Positions 54,507 through 64,000 of a stretch of DNA of 64,000 bases are shown in pieces (the stretch's first letter is position 1; every line of letters begins with the position of its first letter). The DNA is from Cervus elaphus. Lineage: Eukaryota; Chordata; Mammalia; Artiodactyla; Cervidae. The position numbers were made by a program, and so were the translations under genes. The notes under the pieces were generated by a model. It searched no databases. It was not told where the DNA came from and saw only the letters and a list, made by a program, of their open reading frames with translations. Location of the stretch: the NCBI RefSeq assembly GCF_910594005.1, contig NC_057826.1, forward strand, positions 80,659,163-80,723,162, given 5' to 3'.

Positions 54507-55226
54507 CGCTGGGTGCCCTACCCTTCCAGAGCACTATATTTCCTGCTGCCCTAGCCGCCAACCCCCCTGAGTCCCTGCTGCTGCCAGAACCCCTGCGGCC
54601 CAAGCAGCGGCACCACCTCCACCCCTGGCCCTCACAGGGGCACACCCAAGTCCTCCAGGGCAGCCTCAGGAGCAAACCCCAGTGGACGACCCACATGCAG
54701 AGTGGAAATAAAGCCACAAGTGAAACTCAGGGGCAGTGTGGCTAAGGAAGAAGACCCAACACCTTCCCGTCAGCTGTACAAACTGCAGATTAAACCCACC
54801 TGATCAACTAAGCAGACTCTGCGTTGATGAAAGATATGAAAGGCTATTGAGAGCGCCCACACGAGAAAACGCACTAGCTCTGATAGCTGTGGACGTTGGA
54901 GGCAAGAACACACAGGAGCAGGAGCAGGTTAGACTCTGAGCTGCCCTCACAGCGGGTCCAGAGGTCAGCACAGTGTCGGAGGGCCTCCTAGGGAGGGGAG
55001 GTGGACGGTGACTGCCAGCATGGGAGAGGACCCTGACCGCAGTGACTCAAGAAAAACGTTTATTATTCTTGTTTTTTTACTTGTTCTGTAAAGTCTGTTG
55101 GATTTTTTTCTTTTTCCTTTTCATGTTTTCCCCGCTCTGTTGTAGCTGTCAATTTCATCGACACTAAGAAATCCAGTTAAGCTTTTGAGATTTTTTTTTC
55201 TCTGTCACATTTTTTATTGTTGTCAT

Positions 55227-56182
55227 AAACCTCTGCCTCTACTTTGGGCTTCTGCAGTTCTGTGAAGTTTGCCTCTCTTTTTTTTTTTTTTCTCTTTTTT
55301 TAATTTTAATTTTTAATTTTTTAAACCTGTTATTATTTTTCTACATTTATTCCGTTCTTTGCTTTTCCTACTGTCCTTTTCCCCTTACCGTTAATCTTTA
55401 ACATATATAAATCTTCTTTATCTACCTCTATTTAACTTTGTATATCTAGTCTTCCTTTATTTTCTTTCTCTCCTCTCAACATATTTGTTAGTTTTATTTT
55501 CATTGCTTTATTCCCCAACTGGCACCTTGCTTTAGTTTTGTTTTCCAGTTTGTGCTTTAATTAGTTTTGTTCTGGTAGATATAATTTTTGGTTTCCTTTG
55601 CTTACTGGGTCAATCTATTGTACTTTATGTTTGTTGCACTGTTCTGATTTTGCTTATAGGTGTCTATGTATATGTGTATATCCAGTCATACTTTCTATTG
55701 TTGTTTTAAACCTCTGCCTCTACGTTAGGCTTTTGCAGTTCTGTGAAGTTTCCCTTTTTTTCCCCTTTTTTCTTTCTTCTGTCTTTTTCTTTTCTTTTAT
55801 ATATTGTTAATTTTTTTAAACCTATTGTGTTTTTTCTACATTTATTCCTTTGTTTGCCTTTCCTATTGTTCTTTTCCCCTTGCAGTTAATCTTTAATGTA
55901 TATAAATTTTCTTCATCTACCTCTATTTAACTTTACATATTCTTTCTTTCTTTTCTTTCTTCCCTTTCCTCTCAACATATTTGCTAGTTTTGCTCTCATT
56001 GCTTTATTCCCCACTTGGCACCTTGCTTTAGTTTTCTTTTCCAGTTTGTGCTTAAGTTAGTTTTATTCTTAACTGGTAAATACAATTTTTGATTTCCTTT
56101 GTTTGCCAGGTCAATCTACTGTACTTTATGTTTGTTGGACTGTTTTCACTTTGCTCATGGGTGTATATGTGTATATTCCATT
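55227..56182. repeat. ~481 bp tandem duplication in the L1 5' UTR
   Basis: Copy 1 (55227-55707) and copy 2 (55708-about 56182) both start 'aaacctctgcctctac' and share, in order, 'gcagttctgtgaagttt', 'tctacatttattcc', 'atctacctctatttaacttt', 'cattgctttattcccca', 'ggcaccttgctttagtttt' and 'tgtactttatgtttgttg'. They differ in T-run lengths and scattered substitutions, so the duplication is not very recent. Confidence 0.93.
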
Positions 56183-56743
56183 ATTTTAATTATTATTTGC
56201 CTGATTTTGTAACTGCCATTTGTCTGGGGTTCATCTTTGGTTTCTCATTTTTGGATATTTGTTTTAAACTCATGTAATGCCTTAACAAACCACTTGTGGA
56301 ATCTTTGTTCCTGATCAGAGATCAGGCCCTGAGCCTTTGGAGTAGGAGCACTGACTCCAAGACTCTAGACTACTGGAGAACTAACCATAGGGAGTATCAA
56401 ATAGTGAGAACTCACACAAGCAAAACCACTTGAGTACAAGACCCGGCATCACCCAACCACCAGTAGCACCCTGTGCAGGATGCTTCATCTAGACAACAAA
56501 CAAAACAAAAATACAAACCAAATCATCAGCAGACAGGATTACCACCTCACTCAGCCTTGCCCATTAGAGAAAAATAAGCAAACAAACCAAAACTCAGCAC
56601 AAATCTCACCCTATACAAAGCTCACATAAACCACTGGATCAATCTTAGGAGGGCAGAAACCAGAAGGAAGAAAGAATTCAACTTTCTTGAATTCTTCAGG
56701 GAAAGGAGACCTCAAACACAATAACTTAAAAAAAAAATGATAA

Positions 56744-57637
56744 ATGATAATAAGGCAGAGAAATACTGCACAAAGGAAGGGACAAACTAGAAACACAGAA
56801 GTCCAAATAAATGAAGAGGAAGCAGGTAAACTACCTGGAAAAGAGTTCAGAATAATGATAGTAAAGATGATCAAAAACCTTGAAAACAAAATGGAGAAAA
56901 TGCAAGAATCAATCAACAAAGACCTAGAAGAATTAAAGAACAAACATACAGAGACACACAACACAATTACTGAAATTAAAAATACTCTAAAAGGAATCAA
57001 TAGCAGAATATCTGAAGCGAAAGAATGAACCAGTGAGCTGCAAGATAAAATGGTGGGAATAACTTCTGAAGAGAAGAATAAAGTAAAAAGAATGAAAAGA
57101 GCTGAGGACAGTCTCAGAGACCTCTGGGACCGTATCAAATGCACCAATATTAAAATTATAGGGATCCCAGAAGAAGAGAAAAAGAAATGGTATGAGAAAA
57201 TTTTTGAAGAGATTATAGTTTAAAATTTCCCCAACATGGAAAAGGAAATAGCCAATGAAGTCCAAGAGGCACAAAGAGTCCCATACAGGATAAACTCAAG
57301 GAGAAACATGCCAAGACACAAACTAATCAAACTAACAAAGACTAAACACAAAGAAAGAATATTGAAAGCAGCAAGGGAGAAGCAACAAGTAACGTACAAG
57401 GGAAACCCCATCCACTTAACAGCTGATCTTTCAGCAGAAACTCTGCAGGCCAGAAGGGAACAGCAGCATATATTTAAAGTACTGAAAGGGAAAAATCTAC
57501 AACCAAGATTACTGTACCCAGCAAGGATCTCATTCAAAATTGATGAAGAAATAAAAAGCTTCTCAGACAAGCAAAAGTTAAGAGAATTCAGTACCACCAA
57601 ACCAGCTTTACAACAAAAGTTAAAGGGACTTATTTAG
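56744..57637 (+). pseudogene. L1 ORF1 (RNA-binding chaperone), two nonsense codons
   Basis: 298 codons in one frame, from ATG 56744 to the stop at 57635-57637, close to the usual L1 ORF1p length. Residues about 25-94 form the coiled coil ('KMIKNLENKMEKMQES'). The RRM follows ('DLWDRIKCTNIKIIGIPEE') and then the C-terminal domain ('RILKAAREKQQVTYKG', 'PARISFKIDEEIKSFSD'). ORF1p normally trimerises and coats L1 RNA. Two in-frame stops interrupt it: TGA at 57026-57028 (expected Trp) and TAA at 57221-57223 (expected a Glu-type codon). No frameshift is seen, so decay is by point changes only. Confidence 0.9.
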
Positions 57638-57668
57638 TCAAGAAATACAATAGAAGAAAAAAGATCCA

Positions 57669-59498
57669 CCACTACTGTTCAACATAGTGTTGGAAGTTTT
57701 GGCCACAGCAATCAGAGCAGAAAAAGAAGTAAAAGGAATCCAGATAGGAAAAGAAGAAGTGAAACTCTCACTGTTTGCAGATGACATGATCCTCTATATA
57801 GAAAACCCTAAAGACTCTACCAGAAAATTACTAGAACTAATCAACGAATATAGTAAAGTTGCAGGATATAAAATTAACACACAGAAATCCCTTGCATTCC
57901 TATATACTAACAATGAAAAAACAGAAAGAGAAATTAAGGAAACAATACCATTCACCATTGCAACAAAAAGAATAAAATACTTAGGAGTATATCTACCTAA
58001 AGAAACAAAAGACCTATACATAGAAAACTATAAAACACTGATGAAAGAAATCAAAGAGGACACAAACAGATGGAGAAACATACCGTGTTCATGGATTGGA
58101 AGAATCAATATTGTCAAAATGGCTATTCTACCCAAAGTAATCTATAGATTCAATGCAATCCCTATCAAGCTACCAATGGTATTTTTCACAGAACTAGACC
58201 AAAGAATTTCACAATTTGTATGGAAATACAAAAAACCTCGAATAGCCAAAGTAATCTTGAGAAAGAAGAATGGAACTGGAGGAATCAACCTGCCTGACTT
58301 CAGACTCTACTACAAAGCCACAGTCATCAAGACAGTGTGGTACTGGCACAAAGACAGAAATATAGATCAATGGAACAGAATAGAAAGCCCAGAGATAAAT
58401 CCACGAACCTATGGACACATTATCTTTGACAAAGGAGGCAAGGATATACAATGGAAAAAAGACAACCTCTTTAACAAGTGGTGCTGGGAAAACTGGTCAA
58501 CCACTTGTAAAAGAATGAAACTAGAACACTTTCTAACACCATACACAAAAATAAACTCAAAATGGATTAAAGATCTAAATGTAAGACCAGAAACTATAAA
58601 ACTCCTAGAGGAGAACATAGGCAAAACACTCTCCGACATGAATCACAGCAAGATCCTCTATGACCCACCTCCCAGAATATTGGAAATAAAAGCAAAACTA
58701 AACAAAGGGGATCTAATGAAACTGAAAAGCTTTTGCACTACAAAAGAAACTATAAGTAAGGTGAAAAGACAGCCGTCAGATTGGGAGAAAATAATAGCAA
58801 ATGAAGCAATGGACAAAGGATTAATCTCAAAAATATACAAGCAACTCCTGCAGCTCAATTCCAGAAAAATAAATGACCCAATCAAAAAATGGGCCAGAGA
58901 ACTAAACAGACATTTCTCCAAAGAAGACATACAGATGGCTAACAAACACATGAAAAGGTGCTCAACATCACTCATTATTAGAGAAATGCAAATCAAAACC
59001 ACAATGAGGTACCATTACACACCAGTCAGGATGGCTGCTATCCAAAAGTCTACAAGCAATAAATGCTGGAGAGGCTGTGGAGAAAAGGGAACCCTCTTAC
59101 ACTGTTGGTGGGAATGCAAACTAGTACAGCCACTATGGAAAACAGTGTGGAGATTCCTTAAAAAACTGGAAATAGAACTGCCATATGACCCAGCAATCCC
59201 ACTTCTGGGCATACACACTGAGGAAACCAGATCTGAAAGAGACACATGCACCCCAATGTTCATCGCAGCACTGTTTATAATAGCCAGGACATGGAAGCAA
59301 CCTAGATGCCCATCAGCAGATGAATGGATAAGGAAGCTGTGGTACATATACACCATGGAATTTTACTCAGCCGTCAAAAAGAATTCATTTGAATCAGTCC
59401 TAATGAGATGGATGAAACTGGAGCCCCTTATACAGAGTGAAGTAAGCCAGAAAGATAAAGAACATTACAGCATACTAACACATATATATGGAATTTAG
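57669..59498 (+). pseudogene. L1 ORF2p C-terminal part, open reading frame intact
   Basis: About 609 codons without a stop. The frame enters inside the RT ('PLLFNIVLEVLATAIR') with no ATG of its own at the truncation. Motif C FADD is at 57774-57785. The thumb and linker follow, then the C-terminal Cys motif C-x3-C-x7-H-x4-C (within about 59060-59120, 'CWRGCGEKGTLLHC'). It ends in 'HIYGI' at the stop at 59498. The N-terminal endonuclease and RT motifs A-B are missing, so it has no retrotransposition ability. The lack of any stop over 1.8 kb shows that the insertion is young compared with the host copy, whose homologous region carries several breaks. Confidence 0.93.
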
Positions 59499-59848
59499 AA
59501 AGATGGTAACGATAACCCTACATGCAAAACAGAAAAAGAGACACAGAAATACAGAACAGACTTTTGAACTCTGTGGGAGAAGGTGAGGGTGGGATGTTTC
59601 AAAAGAACAGCATGTATACTATCTATGGTGAAACAGATCACCAGCCCAGGTGGGATGCATGAGAGAAGTGCTTGGGCCTGGTGCACTGGGAAGACCCAGA
59701 GGAATCGGGTGGAGAGGGAGATGGGAGGGGGGATCGGGATGGGGAATAAGTGTAAATCTATGGCTGATTCATATCAATGTATGACAAAACCCACTGAAAT
59801 GTTGTGAAGTAATTAGCCTCCAACTAATAAAAAAATTAAAAAAAAAAA
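59499..59848 (+). other. L1_BT 3' UTR with poly(A)
   Basis: 'tttcaaaagaacagcatgta', 'atcaccagcccaggtgggat', 'gcactgggaagacccagagg', 'cctccaactaataaaaaaat' and A-rich tail. The near-consensus sequence supports recent insertion. Confidence 0.93.
59705..59745 (+). other. G-rich tract, candidate G-quadruplex
   Basis: Five or more G-runs of 3-6 (gggt, aggga, tggga, gggggg, cggga, tgggg) in 41 bp of the L1 3' UTR. L1 3' UTRs of mammals commonly hold a conserved quadruplex-forming tract. Folding here is inferred. Confidence 0.75.
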
Positions 59849-59890
59849 AAGAAAAAAGATCTACAAAACCAACCCCAAACAATTAAGAAA

Positions 59891-62800
59891 ATGGCAACAG
59901 GAACATATATATTAATAAGTACTTTAAATGCAAATGGATTAAATGCTCCAACCAAGAGACACAGACTAGTTGAATGGATACAAAAACAAGACCCATATAT
60001 ATGCTGTCTACAAGAAACCCACTTCAGACCTCAAGACACATATAGACTGAAAGTGAGAGGATGGAAAAATATATTCCATGCAAATGGGAAGCAAAAGAAA
60101 GCTGGAGTAGCAACCCTCATATCAGACAAAATAGACCTTAAAATAAAGAAGATTAGAAGAGATAAATAAGGACACTACATAATGATCAAGAGATCAATCC
60201 AAGAGGAAGACAAAACAATTATAAATATCTATGCACCCAACATAGGAGCATCTCAATACATAAGACAAACACTAACAGACATAAAAGGAGAAATTGACAG
60301 TAACACAATAATAGTAGGAGACTTTTAACACCCCACTCACACCAATGGACAGATCATCAAAACAAAATTAATAAGGAAACACAAGTCTTAAATGATACAT
60401 TAGATGAGGTGGATCTCATTGATATCTTCAGGACCTTCCATTCAAACATAGAAGAATACACCTTCTTCTCAAGTGCACAAGGAACATTCTCCAGGATAGA
60501 CCACATCTTGGGTCACAAATCAAACCTCAGTAAATTTTTAAAAATTGAAATTGTATCAAGCATCTTCTTCAACTACAATGCTATGAGACTAGATATCAAT
60601 TACAAGAAGAAAACTGTAAGAAACACAAACACATGGAGATAAAACAACATGTTTCTAAATAACCAACAGGTTACTGAAGAAATCAAAAGGGAAATAAAAA
60701 AATTTCTAGAAACAAATGACAATGAAAACATGACAACTCAAAACCTATGGGATGCAGCAAAAGCAGTTATAAAAGGCAAGTTTATAGGTGTACAACCCTA
60801 CCTCAAGAAACAAGAAAAACATTGAATAGACAACCTAACTTTACATCTAAAACAACTGGGAAAAGTAGAACAAAAAACCCCAAAATTAGTAGAAGGAAAG
60901 AAATCATAAAGATGCAAGCAGAAATAAATGAAAAAGAAAGAAACAGTAGTAAAGATTAACAAAACTAAAAGCTGATTCTTTGAGAAGATAAACAAAATAA
61001 ACCAAAATTTAGCCAGACTCATGAAGAAAAAAGGAAGAATCAAATCAACAAAATTAGAAATGAAAAAGGAGGGGTTACAACAGACAATGCAGAAATACAA
61101 AGGATTATGAGACTATTGTGAACAACTATGTGGCAATAAAATAGATAACCTGGAAGAAATGGACAGATTCTTAGAAAAGTTCAATCTTCTAAGACTGAAC
61201 CAGGAAGAAATAGAAATTATGAACAACTCAATTACAAGCACTGAAATTGAACTGTGATCAAAAATCTCCCAAAAAAATGAAAGCACGAGACCAGATGGCT
61301 TCACAGGAGAATTCTATCAAACATTTAGAGAAGAGCTAATGCCTATCCTTCTAAAACTCTTTCAAAAAGTTGCAGAGGAAGGAACATTTCCAAACTCATT
61401 CTACAAGGCCACCATCACCCTGATACCAAAACCAGACAAAGACAACACACAAAAAAGAAAACTACAAGCCAATATATTGATGAACATAGATGCAAAAATC
61501 CTCAACAAAATATTTGCTAACAGAATTCAGCAACACATCAAAAAGCTCAAACACCATGATCAAGTTGGGTTTATTCCAGGGATGCAAGGGTTCTTCAATA
61601 CATGGAAATCAATCAATGTGATACACTACATTAACAAATTGAAACATAAAAACCATATGATCATCTCAATAAATGCAGAAAAACCCTTTGACAAAATTCA
61701 GTACCCATTTATGATTAAAACTCTTCAAGAAACGGACATAGAAGGAACCTACCTCAACATAGTAAAGGCCATATATGATAAACCTACAGCAAACATTATT
61801 CTCAATGGTGAAAAACTGAAAGCATTTCCCCTAAGATCAGGAACAAGACAAGGGTGTCCATTTCCACCACTATTTTTCAACATAGTTCTGGAAGTCCTAG
61901 CTACAGCAATCAGAGAAGAAAAAGAAATAAAAGGAATCCAGATCAGAAAAGAAGTAAAGCTCTCACTGTTTGCAGATGACATGATACTGTACATAGAAAA
62001 TCCTAAAGATAATATCAGAAAATTACTAGAGCTAATCAGCAAATATAGCAAAGTTGCAGGATATAAAATCAATACACAGAAGTCACTTGCATTTCTATAT
62101 ACTAACAATGAAAAATCAGAAAGATAAATTAAGGAATCAATCCCATTCACCATTGCAACAAAAAGAATTAAATATCTAGGGATAAACCTACCTAAGGAGA
62201 CAAAAGAACTGTACACAGAAAATTATAAGACACTAATGAAAGAAATCAAAGATGACATAAACAGAGAGATATTCCATGTTTCTGGGTAGGAAGAATCAAC
62301 ATTGTGAAAATGCCTATACTACCAAATGCAATCTACAGTTTAAATGTGATCCATATCAAATTACCAATGGCATTTTTCACAGAACTAGAACAAAGAAATT
62401 TCGCAATTCATATGGAAACACAAAAGACCCCGAATAGCAAGCAGCCTTGAGAAAGAAGACTGGAGCTGGAGGAATCAACCTTCCTGACTTCAGGTTATAC
62501 TACAAAGCTACAGTCAAGACAATATGGTACTGGCACAAAAACAGAAATATAGACCAATGGAACAAGAGAGAAAGCCCAGAAATAAACCCATGCACCTATG
62601 GGTACCTTATTTTTGGCAGAGAGAGGCAAGAATGTACAATGGGGCAAAGACAGACTCTTCAAAAAATAGTGCTGGGAAAACTGGACAGCTACATGTAAAA
62701 GAAAGAACTTAGAACACCTCCTAACACCATACACAAAGATAAACTCAAAATGGATTAAAGATCTAAATGTAAGACCAGAAACTATAAAACTCTTAGAGGA

Positions 62801-63721
62801 AAACATAGGCAGAACAGTCAATGACATAAATCAATGCAAGATCCTCTATGACCCACCTCCTAGAGTAATGGAAATAAAAACAAAAATAAACAAGTGGGAC
62901 CTGATTAAACTTAACAGCTTTTGCACAGCAAAGGAAACTATAAGCAAGGTGAAAAGACAACCCTCAGAATGGGAGAAAATAATAGCAAATGAAACAACTG
63001 ACAAAGGGTTAATTTCCAAAATACACAAGCAGCTCATACAACTCAATGCCAGAAAAACAAACAACCCAATCAAAAAGTGGAAAAAAGACCTAAACAGACA
63101 TTTCCCCCCAAGAAGACATACAGATGGCTAACAAACACATGAAAAGATGCTTAACATCGCTCATTATTAGAGAAATGCAAATCAAAACTGCAATGAGATA
63201 TCACCTCACACCGGTCAGAATGGCCCTCATCAAAAAGTCTACAAACAATAAATGCTGGAAAGGGTGTGGAGAAAAGGAAATGCTCTTGCACTGTTGGTAG
63301 GAATGTAAATTTTTTTTTTTTTTTTTTTTTTTAGGAATGTAAATTTATACAGCCACTATGGAAGACGGTATGGAGATTCCTTAAAAAACTAGGAATAAAA
63401 CCACCATATGACCCAGCAATCCCACTCCTAGACAGATACCCTGAGGAAACCAAAACTGAAAGAGATGCATGTATTCCATTATTTGTTGCAGCACTATTTA
63501 CAATAGCTAGAACATGGAAGCAACCTAGATGTCCATCAATAGATGAATGGATAAAGAAGCTGTGGAACATATACATGCTGGAATATTACTCAGCCATAAA
63601 AAGGAACGCATTTGAGTCAGTTCTAATGAGGTGGATGAACCTAGAACCTATTATACAGAGTGAAGTGAGTCAGAAAGAGAAAGATAAATATCATATTCTA
63701 ACACATATATACGGAATCTAG
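59891..63721 (+). pseudogene. L1 ORF2 (endonuclease + reverse transcriptase), decayed
   Basis: Starts at ATG 59891 and runs about 1,270 codons to the ancestral stop at 63719-63721. Endonuclease: 'LNANGLNAPTKR' (Asn), 'CCLQETHF' (Glu) and 'RIDHILGH' (Asp) are kept, but the C-terminal Ser-Asp-His reads Phe-Asn-Tyr (60568-60576). Breaks: TAA at 60167-60169, an extra T in the T4 at 60323-60326, and further stops and shifts before 61339. RT 61339-62127: 'LIPKPDKDN', motif A has Asn (AAT 61672-61674) for the catalytic Asp, motif C FADD is kept (61969-61980), then TAA at 62125-62127. The C-terminal part is broken at about 63108 and by a poly(T) insertion at 63310-63332. Confidence 0.92.
63298..63346 (-). 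mobile_element. Poly(T) insertion with flanking duplication (poly(A)-only retroposon)
   Basis: T23 at 63310-63332 is flanked by 'aggaatgtaaat' on both sides (63299-63310 and 63333-63344). The L1 consensus has this word once, in 'ggtgggaatgtaaattgata'. The structure equals an L1-mediated insertion consisting only of the poly(A) tail, on the minus strand. Confidence 0.85.
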
Positions 63722-64000
63722 AAAAATGGTACTGAAGAATTTATTTACAGAGCAACAGTGGAGAAACAGACCTAGAGAATATAGACATGGGGAAAGGAGA
63801 GGAGAGGGTGGGATGTATGGAAAGAGTACCATGGAAACTTACATTACCATATGTAAAATAGATAGCCAAAGGGAATTTGCTGTCTGGCTCAGGAAACTCA
63901 AACAGGGGCTCCGTATCAATCTAGAGGGGTGGGGTGGGGAGGGAGATGGGAAGGGGTTCAAAAGGGAGGGGATATATGTATACCTATGGCTGATTCATGT
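63722..64000 (+). other. Host L1 3' UTR, truncated by the window end
   Basis: 'gagaatatagacatggggaa', 'gtaccatggaaacttacatt', 'gctgtctggctcaggaaact' and a G-rich tract at 63925-63971 (gaggggtggggtgggga... aaaagggagggg), a candidate G-quadruplex as in the nested copy. This 3' UTR differs markedly from that of the nested L1, so the two belong to different subfamilies. Confidence 0.88.

Larger units (their letters stand above)
54130..56743 (+). promoter_or_regulatory. L1 5' UTR / internal promoter region
   Basis: L1 5' UTRs carry an internal Pol II promoter. This one begins with a GC- and CpG-rich ~0.9 kb (54150-55050), followed by a T-rich tract of ~1.2 kb with a tandem duplication, then an A-rich leader to ORF1. 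No individual factor sites are assigned. Confidence 0.65.
57654..59861 (+). mobile_element. Younger L1, 5'-truncated, inserted in the ORF1-ORF2 spacer, 13 bp TSD
   Basis: The body is 57667-59848: RT part of ORF2, full 3' UTR and poly(A). Direct repeat 'aagaaaaaagatc' at 57654-57666 and 59849-59861. Removing the body and one repeat rejoins the host spacer ('atacaatagaagaaaaaaga' to 'tctacaaaaccaaccccaaa'), which is the normal L1 spacer. The target fits the TT|AAAA preference of L1 endonuclease on the opposite strand. Confidence 0.96.
54130..64000 (+). mobile_element. Near-full-length ruminant L1 (L1_BT-type), hosting a nested L1; continues past window
   Basis: One sense L1: 5' UTR 54130-56743, ORF1 56744-57637, spacer to 57666, then after the nested copy the spacer resumes at 59862, ORF2 59891-63721, and 3' UTR to the window end ('gtatacctatggctgattca'). 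Without the nested copy about 7.7 kb is visible, in line with the long bovine L1 consensus of roughly 8 kb. Both ORFs are broken, so the copy is inactive. The left boundary is set where L1M homology stops and may be off by tens of bases. The 3' end and right TSD lie outside. Confidence 0.9.

Noticed and set aside
56611..57600. Minus-strand open frames with hydrophobic translations (also 58409-59356, 61749-62216, 62495-62827)
   Set aside because: These are antisense shadows of A-rich L1 ORF1/ORF2, which gives Phe/Ile/Leu/Ser-rich reverse translations that imitate membrane proteins.
57638..57690. Internal deletion joining ORF1 to mid-ORF2 in one L1
   Set aside because: The missing spacer and ORF2 start reappear intact at 59862, and a direct repeat flanks the intervening copy, so it is nesting, not deletion.
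57669..59498. Long open frame as a host or novel reverse-transcriptase gene
   Set aside because: It is the C-terminal part of L1 ORF2, bounded by a 13 bp TSD and a poly(A) tail, without an ATG at its start. It is a truncated retrotransposon copy.
1..64000. CRISPR array, integron, bacterial operon or phage features
   Set aside because: The sequence is ruminant nuclear DNA. No regularly spaced repeats of that kind exist, and all repeats found are eukaryotic transposons or simple repeats.

Overview
The window is vertebrate nuclear DNA from a ruminant (Pecora: cattle, sheep, goat, deer or a relative). The evidence is the interspersed repeats. It holds two BovB (RTE-clade) LINEs, many Bov-tA/Bov-A SINEs, about twenty tRNA-Glu-derived cetartiodactyl (CHR-type) SINEs and ruminant L1 copies with the typical L1_BT 3' UTR. 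These sit on older mammalian repeats (MIR, L2, L1M, HAL1, MER5, Tigger, MaLR LTRs). I could not support any host protein-coding exon, rRNA, tRNA or CRISPR array. The window reads as intergenic or intronic DNA. The only real coding sequence belongs to retrotransposons. Family names come from recalled consensus sequences, not from a RepeatMasker run.

Layout: 0-9 kb is mostly unique sequence with a MIR, a Tigger DNA-transposon end and a few SINEs. 9-12.5 kb has a MaLR LTR split by a SINE, an old L1 split by a SINE, and a MER5A. 13.5-21.7 kb is a nested L1/HAL1 pile-up that includes a twin-primed (internally inverted) L1 and a clean L1 insertion with target-site duplications (TSDs). 22.97-25.66 kb is a nearly full-length BovB with an inverted 5' end, inserted in an old L1M. 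26-36 kb is mostly unique, with a CR1/L3-like reverse-transcriptase relic, MIRs, SINEs and a possible conserved non-coding block near 35.6 kb. 36.1-41.3 kb is an L1M/HAL1 complex. 41.3-49.3 kb is mostly unique with two MaLR LTRs and MIRs. 49.67-50.34 kb is a 5'-truncated BovB. 50.6-54.1 kb is an old L1M interrupted by a MaLR LTR and a younger L1.

The strongest structure is 54.1-64.0 kb: one long ruminant L1 in sense orientation. It has a ~2.6 kb 5' UTR with an internal ~481 bp tandem duplication and a Bov-A-like block, then ORF1 with two nonsense codons, then a decayed ORF2, and it runs off the window end in its 3' UTR. A second, younger, 5'-truncated L1 with an open ~600-codon ORF2 tail sits exactly in the ORF1-ORF2 spacer, flanked by a 13 bp TSD. 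The host ORF2 also carries a pure poly(T) insertion flanked by its own duplication.

No gene here works with another in a cellular pathway. The relations are parasitic and historical: L1 machinery mobilises itself and the CHR SINEs, and BovB mobilises Bov-A/Bov-tA. The nesting gives a relative order of insertions. I see no convincing undescribed system; the most informative signals are the target-primed reverse-transcription by-products listed in the findings.
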